A stretch of 64,000 nucleotides of DNA from Candidatus Anaeroferrophillus wilburensis (GTDB taxonomy: Bacteria > Desulfobacterota > Anaeroferrophillalia > Anaeroferrophillales > Anaeroferrophillaceae): contig JAFGSY010000014.1 of NCBI GenBank assembly GCA_016934315.1, forward strand, positions 62,001 through 126,000. Direction: 5' to 3'. Below are positions 36,838 to 46,012 of the stretch, piece by piece (the stretch's first letter is position 1; the number at the start of each line of letters is the position of its first letter). The notes beneath the pieces were generated by a model that worked only from the letters and a program-made list of their open reading frames with translations, did no database searches and was not told the DNA's origin. The translations under genes and the position numbers were made by a program.

Positions 36838-36926
36838 GCGCCGCTTATGGCTTTGTAGTACCATCCTCGATGGGATTATGCATGGCAGATATCAGAAGAC
36901 AACCAACAAAGAGCAAAGGAGACAGT

Positions 36927-37178
36927 ATGGACAAAAAAAGCTTGGTAATCGGCATCCTGTTGGCCACCATCTTCTTTCTAGCGACCGGATTCAGCGGCGG
37001 AAAGGGGAGCTATGAAGCGTTTGCCACCGGCAAGGGGTATGCGATACTGAACTGCGAAACGGGAGTATTGAAGACCTTTATTCCGGCAGAAAAAAACCGC
37101 TTTTTCACGGTGGAAATCAACTACGAAAAGGAATCGTTCACCAGGAAATTGGGGCAGGTTCACAACATGAAAGAATGA
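36927..37178 (+). CDS. small exported protein, function unknown
   Basis: 83 residues. A signal peptide or single anchor (KKSLVIGILLATIFFLATGF) precedes a short beta-rich domain with GYAILNCETGVLKTFI and FFTVEINYEKE. AAAGGAGACAG sets the start at 36927. No family was recognised. Its 3' end overlaps the convergent 2-hydroxyacid dehydrogenase gene by 19 bases. Confidence 0.6.
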   Translation: MDKKSLVIGILLATIFFLATGFSGGKGSYEAFATGKGYAILNCETGVLKTFIPAEKNRFFTVEINYEKESFTRKLGQVHNMKE

Positions 37179-38119
37179 TCTTCGCCGATCACATCCTCCA
37201 GGGGCTCCCGGTTAACATAGCGTTTCAGGTTCGCCAGCCACATCTGGCTTGCCCGCTGGCGGAAAAAAGGTGATGACCAGGCAATGTGGGGGGTGATAAA
37301 AACATTCGGCAGATCCCAGAAGGGATCATCCGGCGGCCACGGCTCTGCCGGCAGGACATCCAGGCATGCTTGACCGATGGCCTGTTCCTGCAGCGCCACG
37401 CGCAAATCTCCCAGATCAACGATCTGGCTGCGGGCAACATTGATGAGGGTCGCGGTGGATTTCATCAGCTGAAATTCGCGCCGCGCCATAATTCCTCTGG
37501 TCAGCGGGGTAAGCTCCAAGGCGAGGACAACAACATCCGCCCGGGGCAGAAACCTTGGCAGATCAGCCAAGGTTCCCTGCTGATCAACATCCGCCACCGG
37601 CCCAGGGGATTTCCTTATCCCCAGAACATGCATGCCGAAGGCCTTGCAAAACCTGGCCAACGGTTGCCCCACATGCCCGAGACCGACAATCAGGACGGTT
37701 GTTCCCTGCAGACTCTGCAGGGGCAGCCGCTCCCAGCGATGCTGGCTTTGGTGAAAAGAGAGGCTGCCAAACCGCTTTGCCGTCCAGAGCATCAGACCAA
37801 TGACAAATTCCACCACCTCATTGGCGTTGGCTCCGGGGCTGTTGGTCAGGATAATATCTTTTGCTATGATGCGTTCGTAAAAGTCACCGTCGATACCTGA
37901 ATTTTCCGTATGGACCCATTTCAGGGCTGATATCTGGAGCAGTGCTTCTTTGAATGGCGGACAGTAGGCATCGCCGATCAGAACGGCAAGTTCGCAGTCG
38001 GCCGGCGATGACGACCAGCTCCCGTCCGGCTCGAAAAGGGCCCAGGAGGAGTGCGGCACGACACACTTGACCTGTTCGGCATACTGATCGTGGAATGATC
38101 TGGCAGCGGCAATTTTCAT
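37160..38119 (-). CDS. D-2-hydroxyacid dehydrogenase (NAD-dependent)
   Basis: 319 residues. NAD-binding fold with VLIVGLGHVGQPLARF (GxGxxG). The catalytic triad fits Arg in INVARSQIVD, Glu in DVLPAEPWPP and His in FITPHIAWSSP. The N-terminal substrate domain has KWVHTENSGIDG and ILTNSPGANANEVVEF. Related to phosphoglycerate and glyoxylate/hydroxypyruvate reductases; the substrate is open. It lies 39 bases after the radical SAM gene on the same strand, so the two are probably co-transcribed. Confidence 0.88.
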   Translation of the reverse strand: MKIAAARSFHDQYAEQVKCVVPHSSWALFEPDGSWSSSPADCELAVLIGDAYCPPFKEALLQISALKWVHTENSGIDGDFYERIIAKDIILTNSPGANANEVVEFVIGLMLWTAKRFGSLSFHQSQHRWERLPLQSLQGTTVLIVGLGHVGQPLARFCKAFGMHVLGIRKSPGPVADVDQQGTLADLPRFLPRADVVVLALELTPLTRGIMARREFQLMKSTATLINVARSQIVDLGDLRVALQEQAIGQACLDVLPAEPWPPDDPFWDLPNVFITPHIAWSSPFFRQRASQMWLANLKRYVNREPLEDVIGEDHSFML

Positions 38120-38158
38120 AAACGTACGTGGAAGGCCTTAACCTTGTCCATAATGCAC

Positions 38159-39052
38159 TCAGGACAAGGACAGCGTGTCACCCAGCTTGCCCAAAGCCTG
38201 AGTCTGCGGGAAACCCCAGCAGTCAACAGCATACAGGCAGTCGCGGCAAGCTTCAACCTTGGCGTAACCAAGCATATCACTAAAAAGCATGCAATGGGCA
38301 TCCAACTGATGTCCACTGTCAACAAAAGCCCGGTCAGGATCCACTTCCCGGTAATCTTTGAATTCATCAAGTTTACATGGTGGCAGGCCCTGGAGAAAAA
38401 CCGTAACACCTTTTTTCTCCAGCAGACGAATTGCCTCGCCAAGAAAACTTTTCAGTTCGGTAAAATCTTCCGGAACAAACTGGTCAACCTGCCGGGCAGT
38501 TGCTTCAAAAAAAAACGGCAGGGTAAAAAGTGCTTTGGAGGTGCCTAGATCACCAATAAGCCGACCCATATCAGGCAGACAGCGGAAGTTTGATTTAAGT
38601 ACCACACTGTTGGTTCTGACCGGCAGCTGACAATCCAGAAGATTCTTGATCCCAGCAAGGCGTCTGGCAAACGTCTTGGTAGTACCGGTAAGCTGATCAC
38701 AGGCAGCCTCATCATGATAGCTGAAACCCACCAGCACCCGGTTAAGGAACGGTGCACATTCTTTGACGAACTGCCGGTCGTGAAATCGGATGGCATTGGT
38801 GTGGAGATAGGTGGTTAATCCCTGCTCTTTAATGAACTTCAGGGTTGCAAGAAACTCCCTATGAATGGTCGGCTCACCACCGGACAAACACACCTCACTG
38901 ATCTTATACGTTTCCTTAAAAAACAGGATATTGGCGGCAATCTCCTCGAAGTTCATGGTGCGCTTACCCTGATTGTTGCTGATGCAGCAGTAGCCGCAGC
39001 GTGAATTGCAGGTGTAGTTTGCCTTGATCTCAAGCTTGGTAAAATTGGGCAT
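38159..39052 (-). CDS. radical SAM enzyme with C-terminal Cys cluster
   Basis: 297 residues. The SAM [4Fe-4S] motif is YTCNSRCGYCC (Cx3Cx2C) near residue 15, with VCLSGGEPT as the SAM-binding GGE motif. C-terminal cysteines in LDAHCMLFSDMLGY and ACRDCLYAVDCWGF look like a SPASM-type auxiliary cluster. Such proteins modify peptides or small molecules by radical chemistry. No precursor peptide gene was found next to it. Divergent from the ligase operon at 39297, with 244 bases between; this gap shows no gene. Confidence 0.85.
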   Translation of the reverse strand: MPNFTKLEIKANYTCNSRCGYCCISNNQGKRTMNFEEIAANILFFKETYKISEVCLSGGEPTIHREFLATLKFIKEQGLTTYLHTNAIRFHDRQFVKECAPFLNRVLVGFSYHDEAACDQLTGTTKTFARRLAGIKNLLDCQLPVRTNSVVLKSNFRCLPDMGRLIGDLGTSKALFTLPFFFEATARQVDQFVPEDFTELKSFLGEAIRLLEKKGVTVFLQGLPPCKLDEFKDYREVDPDRAFVDSGHQLDAHCMLFSDMLGYAKVEACRDCLYAVDCWGFPQTQALGKLGDTLSLS

Positions 39053-39296
39053 GATTATCTTTCATGACAGGGTTATCTGCAAGGTGCATCATTGAAAGAA
39101 GGCAACGCTCAAACCAACGGCAACGTTATGCCAACCACAGGGGAAGTGATAACGTAGCATTGCAAGCCAGAGAGCAATCTATGTGATCGCTTTCCCCATG
39201 TCAAGGTCAAAAAAATCTGGCTTTTGGCAATGGTACACGGTATGAAGGAACGATAATCATCTTCTCACCATACCTTGGGAAAAGCATCCGCCCCAT

Positions 39297-40679
39297 ATGA
39301 AGAAATTTTTTCATCTTCCCCTGAAGTCATCAGTCGAGGGTATCATCTGGCCCCCCATGAGCAATCCCCGGGCAGCAGCCCACCTGGCCATGCAATACCA
39401 GCTGGAACACACCCAGCGGCTGACAACTGAAGAAATCCAACAGCACCAATTACAGCAGCTTAATCTCCTCTGGCACTACGCCTGCCGCCAAGTTCCCTAT
39501 TACCGTCAACGCCTGCCGCTGCTACCCTTCAGCGAACGAGAGCCATTGACCTGGGATCACTGGCAACGGATTCCCCTGTTAACCAGAGACAACATCCAGA
39601 TGGAACAAGACTCCCTCTTAAGCCGCAATGTGCCGCCAAAACATGGCAAACCATTCAAAACTCAAACTTCCGGTTCAACCGCCAAACCCCTGACCGTTTG
39701 GCACAGCAGTTTGACCACCTTTTTCTGGCGGGCCTTCACCCTGCGGGAACACTTCTGGCACCAGCGTGATTTTTCCGGCAAGCTGGCGGCCATTCGCTTT
39801 ATCAACAACAAAAATGCCAGGGCACCCCATGGTTTGCAGCTGGGAGGCTGGGGGACTTCAACGGACATTGTCCTTAAAACCGGACCGGCCTGCTTCCTTG
39901 ACATCAAAACCCCCCTGGAAGAGCAGGCGTCCTGGCTTGACCGTGAGCAGCCACAATTTTTGCTCTCCTATCCAACCAACATCCTGGCACTGGCACATCA
40001 TTTTAAAAACTCCGGAAAAGCATTAAGCAACCTTCAGGAAGTGAGAACCTTCGGCGAGACGGTAACCGACGAAACCAGAACATTGTGCCAAGAGGTGTGG
40101 GGTGTCGAGCTCACTGATATGTACAGCACCCGTGAAGTCGGCTATATAGCCCTTCAGTGCCCGGAAGAACGCCAGTACCATGTCCAGGCAGAAAACGTCC
40201 TGGTTGAAATTCTGCGTGACGACGGCACGTCCTGCAGTCCGGGTGAAGTCGGCAAGGTGGTTATCACCCCCCTGCACAATTTTGCCTCGCCGCTCATCCG
40301 CTATGATATCGGCGACTACGCTGTATTAGGCGAGCCCTGTCCCTGCGGCCGGGGACTGCCGGTGATCAACAAGATCATGGGCCGGGTGCGCAACATGCTT
40401 ACCCTACCCACCGGCCAGCGATTTTGGCCCAGCTTCAACTACAAGGGACTCACTAAGGTCGTGGCCTACCGCCAGATTCAGATCTGCCAGCATACCGCAT
40501 CAGAGCTGGAAATTCGACTGGTGGTCGATGGGCAGATTTCCACTGATCAGGAAAAGGAGATGACGGCAATCATCCACAAAGCGCTCAACTACCCTTTTGC
40601 CATTGCTTTCACCTATGCCGACACCATCCCCAGAACAAAAGGGGGGAAATACGAGGAGTTCATCTCCCATGTTGCCTGA
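39297..40679 (+). CDS. PaaK/CapK-like adenylate-forming ligase, copy 1
   Basis: 460 residues of the phenylacetate-CoA ligase/CapK branch of AMP-forming enzymes. Motifs: TSGSTAKPLTVWH (phosphate loop), MYSTREVGYIALQCPE (A5-like), RYDIGDYAVLGEPCPCGRGLP (A7 with the CxCGR group), GRVRNMLTLPTG and a C-terminal PRTKGGKYEEFI, with the Lys expected to aid adenylation. It activates a carboxylate as an acyl-AMP and perhaps passes it to CoA or an amine. Copy 2 follows with an 11-base overlap and is clearly a tandem duplicate. The substrate is unknown. Confidence 0.85.
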   Translation: MKKFFHLPLKSSVEGIIWPPMSNPRAAAHLAMQYQLEHTQRLTTEEIQQHQLQQLNLLWHYACRQVPYYRQRLPLLPFSEREPLTWDHWQRIPLLTRDNIQMEQDSLLSRNVPPKHGKPFKTQTSGSTAKPLTVWHSSLTTFFWRAFTLREHFWHQRDFSGKLAAIRFINNKNARAPHGLQLGGWGTSTDIVLKTGPACFLDIKTPLEEQASWLDREQPQFLLSYPTNILALAHHFKNSGKALSNLQEVRTFGETVTDETRTLCQEVWGVELTDMYSTREVGYIALQCPEERQYHVQAENVLVEILRDDGTSCSPGEVGKVVITPLHNFASPLIRYDIGDYAVLGEPCPCGRGLPVINKIMGRVRNMLTLPTGQRFWPSFNYKGLTKVVAYRQIQICQHTASELEIRLVVDGQISTDQEKEMTAIIHKALNYPFAIAFTYADTIPRTKGGKYEEFISHVA

Positions 40680-42048
40680 TAACGCACCTCTACAATCATC
40701 CTTTCGGAGCATCGCATGGCCCACGATACCCTCCCCCCAGGCCGCCGCCCACCTAGCCATGCAGTACCAGCTGGAGCAAAGCCAGTGGCTGGAGGAACAG
40801 GATATCCGCCGCCGGCAGCTGTTGCAGCTACGGCCTCTCTACTCCCATGCCGCTCAACATGTTCCTTTTTACCAACAGCATCTTAATGCACTGCCATGTG
40901 ACCAGCTGGCACCCATCAGCTGGGAGCAGTGGCAGGCCATCCCCTTGTTGACCCGCAATGACCTCCAGCAGGCAGGGGACTCTATTGTAAGCACCAGCCT
41001 GCCACCCGGGCATGGCAAACCCTTTCCCACTGCTACCTCCGGTTCAACAGGCAAACCGGTCACCGTCTGGCATAATGACATTATCACCTTTTTCTGGCTT
41101 GCCTTTACCCTGCGGGAACACATGTGGCATCAGCGGGACGTTGCCGGTAAGCGGGCCTCAATACGTTACACCGGCGGCAACAATGCTGATCCTCCCTCGG
41201 GGCTGCAGTTTAAAAGCTGGGGAGCACCCACTGCTATACTGTTTAAAGCGGGGCCATCCTGCATCCTCGACATCAAAACCCCTCTTGATGAGCAGGCGGC
41301 CTGGCTGGTACGTGAGCAGCCTGACTATCTCCTCACCCACCCCACCAACGCCCACGCCCTGGCTCACCATTTCAAGCAATCTTCTGAAAGACTTCACAAC
41401 CTTAAGGAGGTGAGGACCCTGGCAGAAACCCTGACCGCAGAAACGGTAGCCCTCTGCAAGGAAGTCTGGGGAGTAGAGGTTACCGACATGTACAGCACCA
41501 AAGAAGTCGGCTATATAGCCCTCCAGTGCCCCGAGCAGAGGACATATCATGTCCAGGCAGAAAATGTCCTGGTTGAAATTCTCCGTGAGGACGGCACCCC
41601 CTGCCGGCCAGGCGAAGTGGGCAAAGTAGTCATAACTTCCCTGCACAACTACGCGTCACCGATCATTCGCTATGATATCGGTGATTATGCCGAAGTCGGG
41701 ACGCCCTGTGCCTGTGGCCGGGGCTTGCCGGTGATCAATAAGATTATGGGCCGCGTACGAAACATCCTGACCCTGCCAAGCGGTATCAAACATTGGCCGG
41801 TGTTCAATTACCCGGGTCTGGAAGCGGTGGTCCCCTTCCGCCAGATCCAGGTTTTACAGCATACTCCAGACAGTCTGGAAGTACGGCTTGTGGTTGAGAA
41901 AAAGGTCAGTCATGATCAGGAAAAACAGATGAAAACGATTATTCAAGATGCGCTCCACTTCCCTTTTGCGGTGACCTTCAGTTACCATGATGAGATCCCC
42001 AGGACCAGGGGAGGAAAGTTCGAGGAATTTATCTCCTTCGTTTCATAA
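40669..42048 (+). CDS. PaaK/CapK-like adenylate-forming ligase, copy 2
   Basis: 459 residues, colinear with copy 1 throughout; both share AAAHLAMQYQLE, TLREH.WHQRD and DMYSTxEVGYIALQCPE. Motifs: TSGSTGKPVTVWH, YDIGDYAEVGTPCACGRGLP and PRTRGGKFEEFI. ATG 40669 inside the end of copy 1 is chosen because GAGGAG lies before it and the N-termini then align. Divergence between the copies is spread over the whole length, suggesting different substrates and an old duplication. A glutamine-synthetase-like gene follows after 67 bases. Confidence 0.85.
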   Translation: MLPDNAPLQSSFRSIAWPTIPSPQAAAHLAMQYQLEQSQWLEEQDIRRRQLLQLRPLYSHAAQHVPFYQQHLNALPCDQLAPISWEQWQAIPLLTRNDLQQAGDSIVSTSLPPGHGKPFPTATSGSTGKPVTVWHNDIITFFWLAFTLREHMWHQRDVAGKRASIRYTGGNNADPPSGLQFKSWGAPTAILFKAGPSCILDIKTPLDEQAAWLVREQPDYLLTHPTNAHALAHHFKQSSERLHNLKEVRTLAETLTAETVALCKEVWGVEVTDMYSTKEVGYIALQCPEQRTYHVQAENVLVEILREDGTPCRPGEVGKVVITSLHNYASPIIRYDIGDYAEVGTPCACGRGLPVINKIMGRVRNILTLPSGIKHWPVFNYPGLEAVVPFRQIQVLQHTPDSLEVRLVVEKKVSHDQEKQMKTIIQDALHFPFAVTFSYHDEIPRTRGGKFEEFISFVS

Positions 42049-42115
42049 CCATCCTCTAAGCATCCATATTCCATCATCAGCACCGTTAAACCTGTTTACA
42101 GGAGAACTGAAAAAG

Positions 42116-43582
42116 ATGCGCGGCCAGAAAGCACAGAGAATAAAGTCTGCATTCATTCACCGTTGTGGACTTGATGACCATGAGCGGCAACAGGCAGTCG
42201 AAGCCGTTATCGCCAGAGCTAAAAAAGAAAACCTCGAAACTATCCGCCTCTCTTTTGCCGACCAGCATGGCATTTTTCGCGGCAAGACGATCACTGTTGA
42301 TGGTCTTGCTGCGGCACTGATGGATGGCTGCACCATAACCAGCACCCTGCTGCTGAAAGACACCTCCCATCGCACGGTATTTCCCATCTGGACGCCGCCA
42401 GGACCCTTTGGCCGTCCCCAACTCATGGGCGGCGCTGATGTCATGATGGTTCCCGACCCGCATACGTTTCGCATTCTTCCCTGGTCGCCTGCAACCGGCT
42501 GGCTATTGTGTGATCTCTATTTCACCGATGGCATCGCCATCCCCTTTTCCAGCCGCCACCAGGGACGGCGGGCCGTTGAAGCACTGGCACAGGCGGGCTA
42601 TCGCTACCGGGCCGGTCTGGAAGTGGAGTTTCATCTTTTCAGACTTGTGGACCCCCACCTCCGCTGTGACCAGGCAGGCCATCCTCCACAACCGCCGGAG
42701 GTCAACCTCCTGGCCCATGGCTATCAGTATCTGACCGAACTCAGAGCCGATGAACTGGAACCGGTGCTGGACCTTCTCCGCCGGACCGCCCTGGAGCTTG
42801 GTTTACCCGTCCGCTCCGTGGAGGTAGAATTCGGTCCCAGCCAGGTGGAATTTACCTTTCACCCGGAAGAGGGCATCGGGCAGGCGGACAACATGATGAT
42901 CTTTCGCAACGCGGTGAAGCAGGTATGCCGCCGACAAGGTTATCACGCCACCTTTATGTGCCGCCCATCCCTGCCGAATCTCTTCTCCAGCGGCTGGCAC
43001 CTGCACCAGTCTCTGACTGATCATCATAGCGGCCGTAACATCTTTGTTCCTGACAACCCCACAGAGTGGCTTTCCCCCATCGGTTGTCACTATGTCGGCG
43101 GTCTGCTTCGGCATGCCGCTGCCTGCTGCGTCTTTACCACCCCGACAGTCAACGGCTACCAGCGCTACCGGCCTTACACCCTGGCTCCCGACCGGGCTGT
43201 CTGGGGAAGGGAAAATCGCGGCGCCATGATCCGGACCATTGGCGGCCCAGGGAATCCGGACACCCGGATTGAAAACCGCATTGCTGAACCGGCAGCGAAC
43301 CCCTATCTCGCCTTTGCCTCACAGATCTACGCCGGACTGGATGGCATCCAGACAAAAACAGCTCCCGGTCCGCCCAGCGATGCCCCCTACGAAGCGGAAG
43401 CTCGGCTTCTGCCTCGCAGCCTGTCCGAAGCACTCCAAGCCCTAAGAGCTGACCGTGTCATCACTGAAGCCATGGGAGAGGAATTCATCAATTATATCAC
43501 AACCATCAAAGATGCTGAAGTTGACCGGTTTATGACCGAGATAAGCGCGTGGGAGCAGAAAGAGTATTTTGAAATCTTCTGA
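42116..43582 (+). CDS. glutamine-synthetase-like ATP-dependent ligase
   Basis: 488 residues with the glutamine synthetase catalytic domain. Metal and substrate motifs: AGLEVEFHLF, GPSQVEFTF, SGWHLHQSL, NGYQRYRP, NRGAMIRTIGG and RIENRIAEPAANPYLAFA. The length and sequence fit the gamma-glutamyl-polyamine/GlnA-like branch more than housekeeping GlnA. Such enzymes join a carboxylate to an amine through an acyl-phosphate. AGGAGAAC sets the start at 42116. Sitting after two adenylating ligases, it likely makes an amide in the same pathway. Confidence 0.85.
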   Translation: MRGQKAQRIKSAFIHRCGLDDHERQQAVEAVIARAKKENLETIRLSFADQHGIFRGKTITVDGLAAALMDGCTITSTLLLKDTSHRTVFPIWTPPGPFGRPQLMGGADVMMVPDPHTFRILPWSPATGWLLCDLYFTDGIAIPFSSRHQGRRAVEALAQAGYRYRAGLEVEFHLFRLVDPHLRCDQAGHPPQPPEVNLLAHGYQYLTELRADELEPVLDLLRRTALELGLPVRSVEVEFGPSQVEFTFHPEEGIGQADNMMIFRNAVKQVCRRQGYHATFMCRPSLPNLFSSGWHLHQSLTDHHSGRNIFVPDNPTEWLSPIGCHYVGGLLRHAAACCVFTTPTVNGYQRYRPYTLAPDRAVWGRENRGAMIRTIGGPGNPDTRIENRIAEPAANPYLAFASQIYAGLDGIQTKTAPGPPSDAPYEAEARLLPRSLSEALQALRADRVITEAMGEEFINYITTIKDAEVDRFMTEISAWEQKEYFEIF

Positions 43583-43636
43583 TTAGCAGCACATGGCATT
43601 GTGCGGGGACAATTGGTTACCCGTAGAAGGGAGCAA

Positions 43637-44191
43637 ATGATACGCATCGCCATCACCGGATCCCACTCAGTGGGGAAAACCACCCTGGCCAAAAAACTTA
43701 TGAAGAAGTTGTCAGCTATGGATATGAGCAGCATGGTCGCGGAGGAACCCATTGAGGTTGTCCGTCGCCAGCATCCTGGGATTGTCAACGATCCAAACAC
43801 CTTCTACATAAGGCTTTTGGAAGAACACTTCAAAAGACTCAATGGAATTGATTGCGACTGCTGTCTCTATGACCGGAGTTTAATGGACCTGCTCGTCTAT
43901 TACCGGCTCGAGGAACCGGACAATCCCGCTTTTACTTCATTGCTGGAGGAAATGCTGCAGTGGTATGTCCGGTCAATTGATCTGTTTTTCTATCTGCCGA
44001 TCGAATTTCCCCTGGTGGCCGATGGCCGACGGCCGCTCAGTGAAACCTACCGCGAGCAGGTAGATGAAATGCTTAAAACGGTTGCCAGAAAGGCTGCCAT
44101 CAGGTGGATTACCATTGCGGGCAGTATCCAAGAGAGGGTTGCAAAAGCAGTAGCCGTAATAAGAACGTATGATTCCTCTCTGGAGAGATAA
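43637..44191 (+). CDS. P-loop NTPase/kinase of the NadR-like AAA_28 type
   Basis: 184 residues. Walker A GSHSVGKTTL, then MVAEEPIEVVRRQHPG, the YDRSLMDLLVYY segment (LID-adjacent, as in nucleoside and NadR-type kinases) and LFFYLPIEFPLVADGRR. A small-molecule or nucleotide kinase is likely. AAGGGAGC precedes the ATG at 43637. It is the last gene of the plus-strand operon ligase-ligase-GS-like-NTPase and converges on the BKACE gene 34 bases away. Confidence 0.75.
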   Translation: MIRIAITGSHSVGKTTLAKKLMKKLSAMDMSSMVAEEPIEVVRRQHPGIVNDPNTFYIRLLEEHFKRLNGIDCDCCLYDRSLMDLLVYYRLEEPDNPAFTSLLEEMLQWYVRSIDLFFYLPIEFPLVADGRRPLSETYREQVDEMLKTVARKAAIRWITIAGSIQERVAKAVAVIRTYDSSLER

Positions 44192-44225
44192 GCACCGGGG
44201 CTATATTCCTTGGCAAGACCATACT

Positions 44226-45158
44226 TCAGCAGCTGTGCTGCTTCTTATCCGGCCTGGGGAAAAACACATCGTCCCCTTCCCGGTATTTTCGCGCACCACC
44301 TAAGCCTACCAGCTCTCGTGCCTCTGCCGGAGTAGCCACTCGCCGCTCAATCTCATGGGCAAGCCGGACAATCCTTTTGACCAGCGCCTCATTGGTTGCC
44401 AGTGTCCGGCGGGCAAAATCCATGTAGAAATAGTCCTCTATCCCCACCCGAACACCACCACCGGCCACCAGGGCAGCCATATTCATGGACAGCTGAAAAT
44501 GCCCTAGACCTGCCGCCGCCCAAAATGAGTTTCCAGGCAGAGCGTTGATCATTACCGCCAGATTGCCGACCGTCGCAGGAATCTGTCCCAAACTCCCAAG
44601 CATGAGGTTGAAGTATTTCCGCCCCTGAAGACAGCCTTTCCGCTCAAGATAGCCAGCAAAACCGATCATGCCCAGATCAAAAACCTCCAATTCCGGTTTT
44701 ATCTTCAGCTTCTGCATGGTTTCAGCCATGAGGAGAATCAGCTCAACAGAACTCACACTGGTGCCGGCAGCAAAATTCATTGAACCCAGAGTAAGACTGG
44801 CCATATCAGGTTTTGCCTGGCCAGTCAGGTGCAGCACCTCAGTACGTTTTTCAAACTCGCGCCAATGGCGACCGGAGCAGCTGACACACACAATAAGGCC
44901 AGGACACTCTCTCCGTAGGCCGGAGAGAATCCGTTCATAGACCGACGCCTTTCACGTTGGGGAGCCATCTGTATCAAAGGCGTGGACATGGACAATCCTG
45001 GCCCCGGCAGCATACACCTTAACCGCATCGGCAACAATCTCTTCCTCAGCTATGGGGACAAACCGGGTAACTTTCTTAGTGGGCACCAAACCGGACAGAC
45101 AGACATTGATTACCAGTGGCGGATATGGTGACAAAGGGTGGGGATCATTGTAAACCAT
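44226..45158 (-). pseudogene. beta-keto acid cleavage enzyme (BKACE, DUF849) interrupted by an in-frame TGA
   Basis: Two open segments in the same frame, 45158-44952 and 44951-44226, are separated by one TGA codon (44952-44954). Joined, they give a 310-codon BKACE. The N-terminal part has LVINVCLSGLVPTKK and the zinc-binding HVHAF (H-x-H). After the TGA come KASVYERIL, CPGLIVCVSCSGR, DMASLTLGSMNF, ELEVFDLGMIG, NLMLGSLGQ and VGIEDYFY. BKACE enzymes condense a beta-keto acid with acetyl-CoA, giving acetoacetate and a CoA ester. The TGA is either a nonsense mutation or a selenocysteine codon; a hairpin follows it (see findings). Confidence 0.85.
44906..44930 (-). other. SECIS-like hairpin after the in-frame TGA
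   Basis: On the minus strand a 10-bp stem (ATTCTCTCCG with CGGAGAGAGT, one G-U pair) closes a 5-nt loop GCCTA beginning about 31 nt after the TGA. Distance and the G at the start of the loop fit bacterial SECIS rules, but it may be coincidental. Confidence 0.35.
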
Positions 45159-45326
45159 AAAAATATCCTCGTTCTTTCCCTGGCGGTCCCACGCCTAATT
45201 CATCGTAGATTCTGCGCTCCATTGACACACAAAAAGATCCTGCCGCAAAACGCTTTGCCCTTTCCCGATACGTTAGGCTATAATAAGCAAAATAATGCTT
45301 GATAATTTTATCTGGGGGAGTCGTCT

Positions 45327-45981
45327 ATGAAAAAACTTATCATCTACGGCACCAGCAACACCATGATCATCAAGCTGGTGGAAGCAATCAACAGGAAGCG
45401 CAGCACCTATGAGTTGCTGGGATTCATACAAAGTCACGACAATGAACCGCCCTCTGGCCTGCTGGGGTACCCGATCCTCGGAACCGAAGAGCACATCCCG
45501 GCACTACAGCAGCAATTGGACGCCTGTTTTTTCCCCCAACATCAACTATACTCCTGCCAGGATGCGTGAATCTGACCTCTTGCTGGATGCCTGCGGCTGT
45601 CAAACCGTCTCCCTGATTCACCCTGATATCGATATGGCACATACATCCTACGGACGAAATGTCATGCTCTGTGAGGGAACCATTGTCGGTCCGGGGGCAA
45701 CCATCGGCAACCATCTCACCTGCCGTTTAGGCAGCATCATCAGTCACGATGTTACCATTGAGAACTATGTCTACATCAGCCCGGGAGTAACCATCTGTGG
45801 AGGAGCACATCTCAAAGAAGGTTGTGATATCGGCGCTGGCGCAACCATCCTGCCAAAAAAAACTATTGGTCGCAATGCCATTATCGGTGCCGGTGCCGTA
45901 GTTACCAAGGATATTCCCGATAACGTTACTGCGGTTGGCGTACCGGCCACCATCATCAAAGACCACAAAATAGCAACGTAG
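45327..45981 (+). pseudogene. NeuD-like hexapeptide-repeat acyltransferase, frameshifted
   Basis: The first frame (45327 to about 45536) encodes MKKLIIYGTSN, ELLGFIQ and GYPILGTEEHI, the nucleotide-fold N-terminus of NeuD-type sugar O-acyltransferases. The second frame (about 45535-45981) continues with PNINYTPARMRE and the left-handed beta-helix: GPGATIGNHLT, ENYVYISPGVTICGG, GAGATILPKKTIGRNAII and AVVTKDIPDNVTAVG. The two join if one base is removed from the T6C5 run at 45527-45537. Restored length is about 217 residues. Either a real pseudogene or an indel error in a homopolymer. Confidence 0.82.
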
Positions 45982-46012
45982 CATCCATGGGTGATTCCCG
46001 ACTATAAGGATG

